Assembly: GCA_050010535.1 (NCBI GenBank)
Contig: JBEKKT010000010.1
Span: 1 to 50,087, forward strand
Length of the DNA: 50,087 nt
From: JAJRAG01 sp050010535
GTDB taxonomy: Archaea; Thermoplasmatota; Thermoplasmata; Methanomassiliicoccales; JACIVX01
Direction: 5' to 3'
In this document: positions 23,604 through 32,605 of the stretch, piece by piece
How positions within the stretch are numbered: the first letter of the stretch is position 1
How the letters are laid out: each line of letters begins with the position of its first letter
Made by a program: the position numbers and the translations under genes
The notes under the pieces: model-generated
Told to the model about the DNA's origin: nothing
The model's database searches: none
Seen by the model: only the letters and a program-made list of their open reading frames with translations

Positions 23604-24629
23604 ATGAGGCGGAAAAGCTGGACGTATGCGCGCGCTGGCGTCGACATGGATCGGAAATCAAAGGCGATCGGGTCCCTCGTTGAGCAGCTGAAACATCGGA
23701 GAAGAGGGAGGGGCAAGATGCTGGAAATCGTGGGCCAGTTTACCGGGATGATTGACTTCGGGGAGATGGCCCTGACGCTCTGTACCGACGGAGTCGGCAC
23801 CAAGCTTCTCGTGGCAGAAGCTCTAGACAAATGGGACACCATCGGCATCGACTGCGTTGCAATGAACGTCAACGACACCATCTGCGTCGGGGCCGAACCG
23901 ATCGCACTCGTCGACTATATCGCAATGGACCGACCCGACGACAGGATCACCGAGCAGATCGGCAGAGGGTTGGAGAAAGGTGCGAGACTATCCAATATCG
24001 ATATCGTCGGCGGTGAGATCGCTGTCATGCCAGAGGTGGTCAGAGGCGTCGACCTCTCCGCTAGCTGCCTCGGTTTCGTGAAGAAGGACAGCATAATCGA
24101 TGGCTCAAGCATCGAGATCGGGGACGTCATAATCGGTCTGAAGAGTTCGGGAATCCACTCGAATGGGTTGACGCTGGCCAGGAAATTGCTTATGAATTCT
24201 GATATAAATCTCGATGACACATTCACCGGGCTCAGGCGCACGATTGGGGAGGAGCTCTTGACACCGACCGACATCTACGTGAAAAGGATTGCGAGGCTTC
24301 TGAAGACGTGCACCGTGACCGGCATGGTGAATGTCACGGGCGGGGGGCTGAGGAACTTCGTCAGGCTGAAGAAGGGGGTCATGTTTGAGATCGACGATCC
24401 AATCAGACCACAGCCGATATTCAAGGTGCTGACGGAGGTTGGCAACGTTGAGCCCAGGGAGATGTACCAGACGTTCAACATGGGCATGGGATTCGCCGTC
24501 ATCTGTCCTGCGAGGTCCGCAGAGAAAGCGCTCGAGACGTTGGACGAAGGCGCGAAGCTGATCGGAAAGGTCACGAAAGGAGACGGTGTCGGTATTCCCA
24601 GCATGAACCTCCACTACGATACCTACTGA
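23604..24629 (+). CDS. purM: Phosphoribosylformylglycinamidine cyclo-ligase (AIR synthase)
   Basis: 341 residues. YARAGVDMDRKSKAIG at the start, LCTDGVGTKLLVAE, a GIDCVAMNVNDTICVGAEPI ATP-binding stretch, GLKSSGIHSNGLTLAR, and VNVTGGGLRNFVRL. These are the signature blocks of PurM, which closes the imidazole ring (step 5 of purine synthesis) with ATP. It is not the SelD relative: no catalytic Cys/Sec N-terminal loop. GGAGGGAAGG lies upstream of the ATG. No other pur gene is adjacent. DUF531 follows convergently. Confidence 0.95.
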   Translation: MRRKSWTYARAGVDMDRKSKAIGSLVEQLKHRRRGRGKMLEIVGQFTGMIDFGEMALTLCTDGVGTKLLVAEALDKWDTIGIDCVAMNVNDTICVGAEPIALVDYIAMDRPDDRITEQIGRGLEKGARLSNIDIVGGEIAVMPEVVRGVDLSASCLGFVKKDSIIDGSSIEIGDVIIGLKSSGIHSNGLTLARKLLMNSDINLDDTFTGLRRTIGEELLTPTDIYVKRIARLLKTCTVTGMVNVTGGGLRNFVRLKKGVMFEIDDPIRPQPIFKVLTEVGNVEPREMYQTFNMGMGFAVICPARSAEKALETLDEGAKLIGKVTKGDGVGIPSMNLHYDTY

Positions 24630-24660
24630 TAGTCTCTCAGACAAAGGCCAGAGAAGGCAA

Positions 24661-25206
24661 TCATCGTTTTTCTCCGGCGGCACGCCTCAATTCATGCCCC
24701 AGCACCGCGACGACGGCTCCGAGAGCAGTGCATGTCTCCAACGAGTACCCGCCAAATGTTATGTCGAGATGATGCTGGGCGATCTCAAACACCTCTTTCG
24801 GGGTGCCCTTCGGCCCCGTTCCGAATACAAGACATACACTCTTTCCTTCGAACAAAATCGCACAGATCTCCTCGACGCTCCTCTTCTTCTTCCCCGTTGC
24901 ATTGCGGGTCGTCAGTACGACATCCCCCAGCTGCGGGGGGAAGCCCCTGCTTATGAACGGAAAGGTCTGGAAGCGACCCTTCGACGTCAACTCCTTTAGA
25001 TAGTTTCCGTCCTCACCGATAGACGTCGTCGTGGCGATCCAATCTGCTATCTCCTGCGGCGTGGACAATCCCTGAGGGAATGGAAATCCGAACGTTGCAA
25101 GATTCGCACCGAAGGCGAGCGAGAGAGGTCCGGCCCTTGCGAGAATTCTCCTATGCGCCTCTCTGAAATTGACCGGATTGTACGAGTTGTAGAGTCCTAT
25201 CGTCAT
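24661..25206 (-). CDS. DUF531 archaeal protein (SPOUT-like suspected)
   Basis: 181 residues from the ATG at 25206, giving TIGLYNSYNPVNFREAHRRI, the usual DUF531 start. A GTG at 25224 would add PRLGR. A longer frame up to 25425 is rejected because it lies inside deoxyhypusine synthase. The C-terminal CLVFGTGPKGTPKEVFEIAQ followed by GGYSLETCTALGAVVAVL resembles the knot region of SPOUT RNA methyltransferases (GxGxxG then LE...A). DUF531 is archaea-specific and its target is unknown. Same strand as dys, 134 bp downstream of it. Confidence 0.8.
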   Translation of the reverse strand: MTIGLYNSYNPVNFREAHRRILARAGPLSLAFGANLATFGFPFPQGLSTPQEIADWIATTTSIGEDGNYLKELTSKGRFQTFPFISRGFPPQLGDVVLTTRNATGKKKRSVEEICAILFEGKSVCLVFGTGPKGTPKEVFEIAQHHLDITFGGYSLETCTALGAVVAVLGHELRRAAGEKR

Positions 25207-25340
25207 CCTTCCTAGTCTGGGCACACATTGACATTTGACTCTGCAGATAATAAACTGTTCTCCAGGATGTACCTTAATGGAAATCGAAAGAGAAATGTTG
25301 AATCGATCACGAAGCGGACGAACGGGTCCCGGCGCGCATT

Positions 25341-26402
25341 CTACTCGATGCCCAAGGGGACCTTCTTGATCTCCTTCAGTGTATCGCCATCCCAGACATA
25401 CTTCAGACGCTTCCTGTTCCTCCACACGCCCTTTTGAAGTATATACCCGACCATCAGGCTCAGGCCGATTGTCGCCTCCACGTATACGACTGACTTGGTC
25501 GCGTTCTTGTTAATCTTGCCCCAGGACTGCGCCTCCTCGAACGTACAGCCCGACAGGCCTCCCCAGTACGGAACGTCCGTTGTGATCTGAATGGCGTAGT
25601 AGTGACCACCTTTGTCATAGCCCAACGTCTCGGCGATGACCTCCGTCTGCTGGATGTAATTCTTCGGGACTCCGCCTCCTATGTAAATGACGCCGGTCTT
25701 GTCAGACTTGATCTTCACCTGGGCGATCTCCCAGTTATCGCGAATCGGGTCGATCCTCATGAAAGGTTTGTTCGCCTTCCTCATCCGAGCGTACATACCC
25801 GTCAAGCCTATGCCGATAGATGAGTCGTTTAACGCCGGAACAAATACCGGCACTCCGTACTTCTTCGCATTGTATAGGATCGATTTCTTATCTTTCGAGT
25901 GCGAGCCAAGGATCTCCATGAACTCTCTGCTCGAGTAACCGCGCGACTCTAGCTTCTCGGCGATGTCCCCGATGGCAGCGTCGGTCTCCCTGAACTTCTC
26001 TTCGTCGACGAGGGTGTCGTAAATCCTGTCGAGCCGCAACTCCCTAAGCTTGACGTCATCGATATTCGGGGAGCACTTGTAATGACTGTAACCCCTAGAC
26101 TGGTAGAAGTCCTGATAGGGTATCGCACCGATCGAGACGACGCCATCGACGATGCCGTACTTTATCATATCGGCAATGATCTTCCTGAGACCCGCCGCAA
26201 CTAACGGCCCCGCCAGCCCCAAAAGGATCGTAGGGCGGCTCGGGTCCTTGAGCGCGTTCTCGTACGCCATCGCACACTTCGCCAGGGCTCTACTCTGCAC
26301 GGAGCTGTTCTTATATGCCTCGACCAGGTCCTCGACGGTCGAAATCCTATCGAAGTCGATATGCTTCACTTTCTCTCTTAGCAGATCCTTCCTGCTGACC
26401 AT
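25341..26402 (-). CDS. dys: Deoxyhypusine synthase
   Basis: 353 residues. NAD-binding region LLGLAGPLVAAGLRKIIADM, VDGVVSIGAI, and the C-terminal FEEAQSWGKINKNA with the conserved active-site lysine (Lys296). The SRGYSHYKCSPNIDDVKLRE and DRIYDTLVDEE segments match archaeal deoxyhypusine synthase and its close DHS-like group. It transfers the aminobutyl group of spermidine to a lysine of translation factor aIF5A. A DHS-like paralogue with other substrate use cannot be excluded. It lies in line with a 56-residue gene upstream (54 bp) and DUF531 downstream. Confidence 0.9.
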   Translation of the reverse strand: MVSRKDLLREKVKHIDFDRISTVEDLVEAYKNSSVQSRALAKCAMAYENALKDPSRPTILLGLAGPLVAAGLRKIIADMIKYGIVDGVVSIGAIPYQDFYQSRGYSHYKCSPNIDDVKLRELRLDRIYDTLVDEEKFRETDAAIGDIAEKLESRGYSSREFMEILGSHSKDKKSILYNAKKYGVPVFVPALNDSSIGIGLTGMYARMRKANKPFMRIDPIRDNWEIAQVKIKSDKTGVIYIGGGVPKNYIQQTEVIAETLGYDKGGHYYAIQITTDVPYWGGLSGCTFEEAQSWGKINKNATKSVVYVEATIGLSLMVGYILQKGVWRNRKRLKYVWDGDTLKEIKKVPLGIE

Positions 26403-26456
26403 TTGAACCCACTCAGACCTTCTGGAATCCGTTGCCTCTTACCCTACTGAGATTCA

Positions 26457-26627
26457 TCAGAGCTCGCGTCCAGTTTTCCTAGGGCGGCTGCATATCGCGT
26501 ACTCATCCCCATCGAAGAAAACATCCAGCTCGGGATGCTCCCCCTGTATCTCCTCAATTTTCTTGAGAACCTCCCGCAGTGTCAAGTCGCTATTCTTGTC
26601 GATCTTGACATGTATTTGCTTCTCCAT
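26457..26627 (-). CDS. 56-residue acidic protein upstream of deoxyhypusine synthase
   Basis: The short frame starts EKQIHVKIDKNSDLTLREVL and ends FFDGDEYAICSRPRKTGREL. Balanced, charged composition, clear strand-helix-strand pattern (HVKID; LREVLKKIEEIQ; LDVFFDG) and a stop just before the dys leader. It looks like a real small protein rather than noise. The ATG at 26627 has GGTG nearby (GGTGTCGTGG ATG). No family recognised; cotranscription with dys is likely. Confidence 0.6.
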   Translation of the reverse strand: MEKQIHVKIDKNSDLTLREVLKKIEEIQGEHPELDVFFDGDEYAICSRPRKTGREL

Positions 26628-26941
26628 CCACGACACCTGGCTGCAGCCAAAGCCGTACTAAGATACTCCTGTCCGTATTTATCTTTTTGTCATCTTGCGG
26701 AGCGTAGAGAATCACGTATTATTGATGCCAGTATCCTGAGGTGAGTCGACGTCCCCCGACGGTAATTATGGCGCAACTCTACCGATTCTTTTGCCCGACT
26801 CTGTGACTTAAGTGTTCTCAATTACGATAATGGAAACACTACCAAACGCAAACGGAGCTAGGCCAGATCAATGCGGTGCGTTCTTCGAGATGGTGGTGCT
26901 TTCCAGCGTTGAAATCGTTAGATGGTAACATGAACAAAATG

Positions 26942-26978
26942 TTAAAATATTAATATTAATCTAGACTTGAGTCAAGTC
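26942..26978 (+). promoter_or_regulatory. TATA-like box and perfect 7-1-7 palindrome for the coiled-coil/KaiC gene
   Basis: An A/T tract (TTAAAATATTAATATTAAT, 26942-26960) is followed at 26964-26978 by GACTTGA-G-TCAAGTC, a perfect palindrome where the transcript would start. The TTG start codon is 31 nt further, with AGGTGA before it. The rest of 26628-27009 holds no gene. Confidence 0.55.
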
Positions 26979-27009
26979 ATTGGAAGTTTCGGCCAGTAGG
27001 TGAAACTGG

Positions 27010-28965
27010 TTGGAGAAAAAAACAAAGGGCGACGGCCCGGGCTATCAGGGAGCACAGAATGATTCCAACGGATCCCCTGGAGAGACTGGTCAGAACGAAT
27101 CGGATGGAGTGGCCGCGGAGAAGATCGACGATCTGAAGAGATGGTTGAGCGGCGACGATACCCTTCTCTCTTGGTTGACCGAAGGTCCCGACTCGGACTT
27201 GCCGATTAACTCAGATATGGATATCGGAGGTGCTGACGAACTTCAGGAAGACCAGCTCGCTCTGAAGGAGAAGGTTGCAGATTATGAGGATGAGCTCACC
27301 CGCCTCAGGAAGGAGATCAGTGAGATGAGGTCGAAGGGAGAGATCGTTGGCGTGGGAGACCTTGAGACCGCCAGGAAACTGCACGAACTCTCCAATGAGA
27401 ACACCAGGCTTCTGAAGGAGCTGGAGAATGCTAAGGAGATAAAAGACGCGCTCAAGAGCCAGTTCGAGAGCTCCCTGAGTAATTTGCCCGAAGATCGCGC
27501 ATTAATTATCAAGAAAGAGGTGGCCCTGAAAGAGCTCGAAAAGGAATTCTTCCAGAGAGAGAAAGAGATCTCAGAGAAGGAAGATTCCTTGAGAGAAAGA
27601 GTCTCCTCGGCCGCCGACGATGAGACCGGCCTCGAGGAGAGATTCCATGCGGAACTCAAGGAGAAGGACCTTGAGTTTCGGCACAGGGAGCAGGAGCTGC
27701 TGGAAAAAGTCGATAGGCTCGAGCGGAACTTGAAGCAGAAAGTGATTGACGACAAGCTCATGGAGAATGAGCTAAAAATCGCACGGATGACTGGTCCGGA
27801 AGCAGAGAAGGAGATACAGGACAAGGTCAAGGAACTGCAGCTCAAAGAGAAATCCATCATGATGAGGGATGCAGAGATCGAAAAGTTGAGGATAGAGGCC
27901 CGGGAGAAGGATGACGAGCTCTCGAAGATCAAGTCCGTCGTCTCATACAAAGAAGAGGAGATTCTCCGCAGAGAGGAGGACCTGCTCCACAGGGAGAAGG
28001 TGCTCTCCGAGGAGCGCCGCAGGTACGACGAGATGAATAAACAGCTCCAAGGGGTCGACGAGGTCGAGATGAAGAAGCGCCTTGAGGAGCTGAAGATGGA
28101 GATTCAGAGAAAGGAGGAGGAGATCCGCGCGAAGGAGAAGTACCTCAACGCGAAAATGGAGGAACTGCGTCGGAAAGAGCAGGGCATAATTGAGGACGAG
28201 ATATCGGCGAGAGAGCAGGACAGAACGCTCGAAGTGCAACAGGCGAAGGTGAAGACTGGCAACGACCGCCTTGATGATCTGCTACTTGGGGGTATACCGT
28301 TCGGATCGAACATTCTCATTCACGGTCCCCCTTTCATCGGAAAAGAGGTCATGGTCAACCAGTTCATTGCTGAGGGGCTGAGGAAGGGGCTGCCGGCGAT
28401 ATGGGTCATAACTGACAAGACTCCTAGGGAGATAAGGGAAGAGATGAACTACATCCTGTCCGGTTACGAGGAATATGAGAAGCTGGAGCTTGTGAAGTAC
28501 GTCGACTCCTATTCCAGAAGCATGGGAGAGACCGCTGACGACCCGTACACGACTTACATCGACGAGCCGACCGACCACGACAAGATCATGAACACGGTCG
28601 AGCAGATAGTCAAGGAGTATAGGAAAAAACACGAGTTCTACCGCCTTGCATTCAGATCAATATCCACGCTGATAGCTTACTCCGACCCGAACACCGCGTT
28701 CAGATTCCTGAGCCCGTTCTGCGGCCGGAGAAAGAGGGACAAGGCCGTCGCCCTTTACACGATTGAGAAGGGCATGCACGGCGAGCAGGAGATCCAGATG
28801 CTCGGGTCCATTATGGATGGCATGATCGACTTCAAGGTGGACCAGCTCAAGTCGTTCTTCGCCGTCAGCGGCATATCCGACGTTCAGTCAAGGACTTACA
28901 TCAGGTACACGTCGAGCAAACACGGTCTGACCATTGGTTCATTCTCACTGGACCATATCCGCTGA
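27010..28965 (+). CDS. Long coiled coil fused to a degenerate KaiC-like domain
   Basis: 651 residues, TTG start with AGGTGA 7 nt upstream. About residues 75-405 form an almost unbroken heptad-like coiled coil rich in Glu, Lys, Leu and Arg (for example LERNLKQKVIDDKLMENELK). From about 415 a KaiC domain follows: TGNDRLDDLLLGGIPFGSN, then HGPPFIGKEVM where the P-loop Lys is kept but the following Thr/Ser is Glu, so ATP hydrolysis is doubtful. An N-terminal acidic, Gly/Asn-rich tail is disordered. Coiled-coil-tethered KaiC proteins may scaffold or gate a partner. The type IV pilus-like operon starts 0.9 kb downstream. Function inferred, not shown. Confidence 0.75.
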   Translation: MEKKTKGDGPGYQGAQNDSNGSPGETGQNESDGVAAEKIDDLKRWLSGDDTLLSWLTEGPDSDLPINSDMDIGGADELQEDQLALKEKVADYEDELTRLRKEISEMRSKGEIVGVGDLETARKLHELSNENTRLLKELENAKEIKDALKSQFESSLSNLPEDRALIIKKEVALKELEKEFFQREKEISEKEDSLRERVSSAADDETGLEERFHAELKEKDLEFRHREQELLEKVDRLERNLKQKVIDDKLMENELKIARMTGPEAEKEIQDKVKELQLKEKSIMMRDAEIEKLRIEAREKDDELSKIKSVVSYKEEEILRREEDLLHREKVLSEERRRYDEMNKQLQGVDEVEMKKRLEELKMEIQRKEEEIRAKEKYLNAKMEELRRKEQGIIEDEISAREQDRTLEVQQAKVKTGNDRLDDLLLGGIPFGSNILIHGPPFIGKEVMVNQFIAEGLRKGLPAIWVITDKTPREIREEMNYILSGYEEYEKLELVKYVDSYSRSMGETADDPYTTYIDEPTDHDKIMNTVEQIVKEYRKKHEFYRLAFRSISTLIAYSDPNTAFRFLSPFCGRRKRDKAVALYTIEKGMHGEQEIQMLGSIMDGMIDFKVDQLKSFFAVSGISDVQSRTYIRYTSSKHGLTIGSFSLDHIR

Positions 28966-28987
28966 GACGGTTTTCCGAGATAGATGC

Positions 28988-29413
28988 CTAGGCGACTTCC
29001 ACGCTTTCTCCGGGTCCTCTCGCGGTCTTCTTTTGGATATTGACCCTCGGTAGCGGGAACGGCGGAGGGAGCCTGATGTCGCGGGTAACGAGCAAAGCCG
29101 TGGGAATACAGTTTGAAACAATCATGTTGTGAACAAGGTTCGCAGCCTCGTCTGACATAGAGTTCTTCTTGGACCATTCCTCGACCAGGCTGCCGATCTC
29201 ACCGGAAAGCAGTATCTGGCCTTCGATCTTGATGTATCCCATCCCGACATAGTTGGCCGTAAACCTGAACTCGACAGACGCGGTGTCCTCCGAGACCTTC
29301 GATATCTGAGTGACCGTGCTGTTCTGGTCGATCCTCACGTTTGATATTCGCTCACCAGATTTCGAGAACCTCTTCGCCTCGATCATGTTCATTTCAAAAC
29401 CCTTGACCTGCAT
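28988..29413 (-). CDS. Conserved archaeal protein, SecB-like fold possible
   Basis: About 141 residues from the internal ATG giving QVKGFEMNMIEAKRFSKSG. It has a two-strand beta pattern with NSTVTQISKV, TASVEFRFTANYVGMGYIKI, and a helix near SDEAANLVHNMIVSNCIP. The final LPPPFPLPRV is a memorable feature of this group of archaeal proteins. The beta-sheet and terminal helix recall SecB chaperones, but no sequence evidence makes that firm. Convergent with the coiled-coil/KaiC gene. Function unknown. Confidence 0.55.
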   Translation of the reverse strand: MQVKGFEMNMIEAKRFSKSGERISNVRIDQNSTVTQISKVSEDTASVEFRFTANYVGMGYIKIEGQILLSGEIGSLVEEWSKKNSMSDEAANLVHNMIVSNCIPTALLVTRDIRLPPPFPLPRVNIQKKTARGPGESVEVA

Positions 29414-29505
29414 CATCGCGCCCACCAGGCCAATCGCAGATTGACATAATAGATATTTCTACCTGCACTGGTTGTAAGAAAAGACGGACTGATTGGATAT
29501 TGTAG

Positions 29506-29598
29506 TGCCGCGGGCCGGACTTGAACCAGCGACTTCAAGATATCCGCTCCCGTGACGGGGACTTCAGTCTTGCACTCTCCCAACTGAGTTACCGCGGC
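29506..29598 (-). tRNA. tRNA-Phe (GAA) with a 20-nt intron at 37/38
   Basis: Acceptor GCCGCGG pairs with CCGCGGC, discriminator A, D arm ACTC-AGTTGGGA-GAGT, anticodon stem CAAGA/TCTTG, T arm GCTGG-TTCAAGT-CCGGC. The loop reads CTGAAG, a 20-nt insertion (29542-29561, beginning TCCCCGTCACGGG), then A. Removing it leaves a canonical 73-nt tRNA with anticodon GAA. Position 37/38 is the classical archaeal intron site cut by the splicing endonuclease. CCA is not encoded. Confidence 0.93.
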
Positions 29599-29813
29599 GT
29601 GCGTTCAGAGAACAGAGAGGATTGTAATAAAGCTTACTTATTGATGAATCTGGACGATACATTACTCTCCCAGACCCACCAACGAACAACAACTCCGAAA
29701 TCTCCACCGGGACTGCACCCATGTCACCGCTTGATGTTCAGAGGCGCACTCGGTGACAATCGACCAACTCATTCCCAAACGTCGTTCTCAATATGAGCCA
29801 GCAACCACGACAT

Positions 29814-29830
29814 GTTTATATAGTTATATG
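29814..29830 (+). promoter_or_regulatory. TATA-like box of the pilus-like operon
   Basis: GTTTATATAGTTATATG, about 70 nt before the pilin-like ATG at 29900. Between them a small frame (ATG 29873, eight codons, MFGSLEGR) ends in TGA directly abutting that ATG, with GGAGG just before it; a leader peptide is possible but unproven. Confidence 0.5.
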
Positions 29831-29899
29831 TTGCTCATTTTTACCCGAAGGAACTGGGTCACTGGTGGAGGTATGTTCGGTTCCCTTGAGGGACGTTGA

Positions 29900-30808
29900 A
29901 TGAGTAGGCTAGATAAGCGTCGCTTTTTGAGACGCGACGAAGAAGGTGTCGCGTCGACCGTAGGAACGATAATGGCCCTGCTAGTATTCTTGACATTCCT
30001 TTCAATGTTCACGAACTCTTACGTCCCAGTGTGGATGCAGGACAATGAGAGAGCGCACATGAACTCGGCGATCAATCAGTTCGGTGATCTCAAAGGAAAG
30101 ATTGACAACCTGATCGTCACGGCCCAAGTGACTGGATCAACTTCGATCTACATGTACTCGCCGATAACCCTCGGAGCTGCGGGGATACCTATCTTCGCCT
30201 CGCCAACGGCTGGTCTTTTGACATATTCGCCCCAGGGATTGGGCGATTCTAGCGTGAATGTTTCATTCACGTACAGACTGAATAACCAGATCACCAGCGT
30301 GTCAAATTATGGCGGGGGTATGGTGGAGCTGTACGCCCCGAACAGATACTATGTCCAGCAGTGGGTGGCATACGAAAATGATGCCGTAATCGTCAAGCAA
30401 CAGGACGGCCAGGCCATAAGAGCATTCCCGAGCATGGGGGTCCAGAAGAATGGGTTGGTTACTAATATCCAGTTCACCCAGATCGACTTCATAGGAACCA
30501 ACGCGAGTCTCGGCGGTACCAGCACTGCCGGCTTGAATCTGAACCTGGTCTACTTAGATTCCCAGACATACAACGTTTCGTCTGGGAACGCGAAAATAGT
30601 TACCGTCACGCTCACGACCCGTTATTCGACGGCTTGGCAGCAGTACATTGGCGATCTTTTCTCCAAAGCTGGACTGAAGAGCCCGGGAGACTACACAATA
30701 ACCGTTAAGACGGTGAATAACAACGTCCAAACTATTACACTTACGATAAAGAATGCTGGAACGCTGATATATAACCGAGCGTTCGTGAACGTCTCGGTGC
30801 AGATGTGA
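29900..30808 (+). CDS. Archaeal type IV pilin-like protein (DUF1628-type N-terminus)
   Basis: 302 residues. The N-terminus has basic RRDEEGVASTVGTIMALL then a long hydrophobic helix (VFLTFLSMFT), the pattern of archaeal pilins (basic residues, D/E, G before a V-G-T-I helix) cut by a class III signal peptidase. The rest is beta-rich with many Ser, Thr, Asn and Tyr, as in surface pilins, e.g. GGGMVELYAPNRYYVQQWVA. It is longer than most pilins (100-200 residues), so it may be a minor pilin or surface subunit. GAGGG lies upstream of the ATG. It opens a tight operon of two ATPases and two membrane proteins. Confidence 0.75.
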   Translation: MSRLDKRRFLRRDEEGVASTVGTIMALLVFLTFLSMFTNSYVPVWMQDNERAHMNSAINQFGDLKGKIDNLIVTAQVTGSTSIYMYSPITLGAAGIPIFASPTAGLLTYSPQGLGDSSVNVSFTYRLNNQITSVSNYGGGMVELYAPNRYYVQQWVAYENDAVIVKQQDGQAIRAFPSMGVQKNGLVTNIQFTQIDFIGTNASLGGTSTAGLNLNLVYLDSQTYNVSSGNAKIVTVTLTTRYSTAWQQYIGDLFSKAGLKSPGDYTITVKTVNNNVQTITLTIKNAGTLIYNRAFVNVSVQM

Positions 30809-30820
30809 TGTTCAAGCGGT

Positions 30821-32605
30821 GTGCTGATGCAGGAAGTTGAAGCGGAGAAGACGACGGAAGACGCCCAGCCGAGTGAGAAGGAGGTGACCCCCAGGGACGA
30901 ATCAGTGGAGGACTTCCAGGGCGAATCGAAGGTTAGGGACAGGATACGGGATTCGTACCTCAAGTTCCTGCGAAAGGTCGCACCAAATAGGGCATCTAGG
31001 GTCAGGCTTCCGGTTGGTGAAATCGCCCAGAGAATTGAATGGTCGAAGGGCAGGGGTTCAGTCGTCACGGAAATCCCAAAGATTGAGAATCCTTCCATCG
31101 AGGTCACTGACATCTACCCAGTTTTTGAACCGTTCAGCTACGTCAGGGTCACTTTCAACAAAGACACTAGCACTTACGTCGTGGAGACGATAGAGCCGAA
31201 GCTGACAGAAAAAGAAGAGAAACTGCTCAAGCTTGTGAAGGACACGCTCGAGAGGACGCTCGGATACGAATGGGACAAGCTCACCGAGCTCGACAAGGAG
31301 GAGTATCTCGAGGAGAGTGTTGAGAGCTACATCCAGAGCCGAGGAGTCAGGATGGATCCTCTGGCTCGTAGGAAGATAGGATACTACATAACGAGGGATT
31401 TTGTCGGGTACGGCCCGATCGATGCGCTTATGAGAGATGAGAATGTCGAGGACATCTCGTGTGACGGCGTTGGTATCCCACTGTTCCTTTTCCACCGGAA
31501 GTACGAGAGTATAAAGACAACACTCATCTTCGACGACGAGGATGCTCTTAACTCGTACGTGGTTGCTCTTGGACAGAGGTGCGGCAAGCAGATATCGGTG
31601 TCGAACCCAATCCTGGATGGCACGACTCCCGAAGGTCACCGCGTCCAGGCGACGTATTCGAGAGAAGTGACGACGAGAGGATCGACGTTCACGATTAGAC
31701 GCTTCAAAGAGAAGCCCTTCACCCCGGTGGAGCTCGTCAAGTACGGAACCGCGAGCCCGGAGATGGTGGCATATTTCTGGTTGGGTGTGGAAAACGGGGA
31801 ATCGGCGATAATAGCTGGCGGAACGGCCAGCGGAAAGACCGCCACGCTTAATTCGATCGCTCTGTTCATACCTCCAGGTGCCAAGGTGGTCACCATGGAG
31901 GACACCAGGGAGATAAACCTCCCGCATGACAACTGGATACCTGGTGCGACCAGGACTGGCGTTGGAGAGCGCGGTCCCGACGGGAAGGCAGCAGGGGAGA
32001 TCGACATGTACGACCTCGTGAGGGCCTCTCTGAGACAGCGACCGAACTACATCATCGTCGGCGAAGTGAGAGGCAAAGAGACTTACATTATGTTCCAGGC
32101 GATGGCGACAGGGCACACGACCTACTCGACGATGCACGCTGATTCTGTGAAGTCGATGGTCAACAGACTCGAGAATCCGCCGATCAACTGTCCGAGGATT
32201 CTGCTAACGGCGCTCAGGAACGTCATCATCCAGACCCATGCAAGAGTGGGGACGGACCTCGTCAGAAGGATCAAGCAGGTCATCGAAATCGTGGGTTTCG
32301 AGCCAGAGACGAACGAGCTAATCACAAACACCGTCTACGAGTGGGACCAAGCGACTGACAAGTTCATCTACAAAGGTCACAGCTTCCTATTTGACAAGAT
32401 CATGGAAATGAAGAGCCTCACCCATGAGGAGATGATGGAGGAGTTCAACAGGCGAGTGGACATAGTGAAGTACATGGTCAAGAAGGACATAACGGACCAT
32501 AGGCAGCTGTGGGGCCTCATCAACAGCTATTATAAGAATCCGGAAAAGACCATCAAGAGGGTACGCAGAGAGATGGAAGAGGGGGTGACACAGATTGTCG
32601 CCTGA
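30821..32605 (+). CDS. Type IV pilus/archaellum-type secretion ATPase (first copy)
   Basis: 594 residues; GTG at 30821 or ATG at 30827. The VirB11/TadA-type motor motifs are complete: Walker A GGTASGKTATLN, Asp-box VVTMEDTREINLPHDNW, Walker B NYIIVGEVRGKE, and His-box TYSTMHADSV. The long acidic N-terminal region before residue 200 is typical of archaeal GspE2/ArlI relatives. It drives assembly of pilin subunits at the cytoplasmic membrane, working with a TadC-like protein. It lies 12 nt after the pilin-like gene and overlaps the next gene by 11 nt. Paralogous to the gene at 34593; order of motifs identical. Confidence 0.9.
   Translation: MLMQEVEAEKTTEDAQPSEKEVTPRDESVEDFQGESKVRDRIRDSYLKFLRKVAPNRASRVRLPVGEIAQRIEWSKGRGSVVTEIPKIENPSIEVTDIYPVFEPFSYVRVTFNKDTSTYVVETIEPKLTEKEEKLLKLVKDTLERTLGYEWDKLTELDKEEYLEESVESYIQSRGVRMDPLARRKIGYYITRDFVGYGPIDALMRDENVEDISCDGVGIPLFLFHRKYESIKTTLIFDDEDALNSYVVALGQRCGKQISVSNPILDGTTPEGHRVQATYSREVTTRGSTFTIRRFKEKPFTPVELVKYGTASPEMVAYFWLGVENGESAIIAGGTASGKTATLNSIALFIPPGAKVVTMEDTREINLPHDNWIPGATRTGVGERGPDGKAAGEIDMYDLVRASLRQRPNYIIVGEVRGKETYIMFQAMATGHTTYSTMHADSVKSMVNRLENPPINCPRILLTALRNVIIQTHARVGTDLVRRIKQVIEIVGFEPETNELITNTVYEWDQATDKFIYKGHSFLFDKIMEMKSLTHEEMMEEFNRRVDIVKYMVKKDITDHRQLWGLINSYYKNPEKTIKRVRREMEEGVTQIVA

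Noticed and set aside
23604..24629. SelD (selenophosphate synthase) instead of PurM, which would have supported selenocysteine use
   Set aside because: The motifs are those of AIR synthase, and the SelD N-terminal catalytic loop is absent.
25207..25425. Longer DUF531 frame
   Set aside because: The first 73 residues lie inside the deoxyhypusine synthase gene and do not resemble DUF531.
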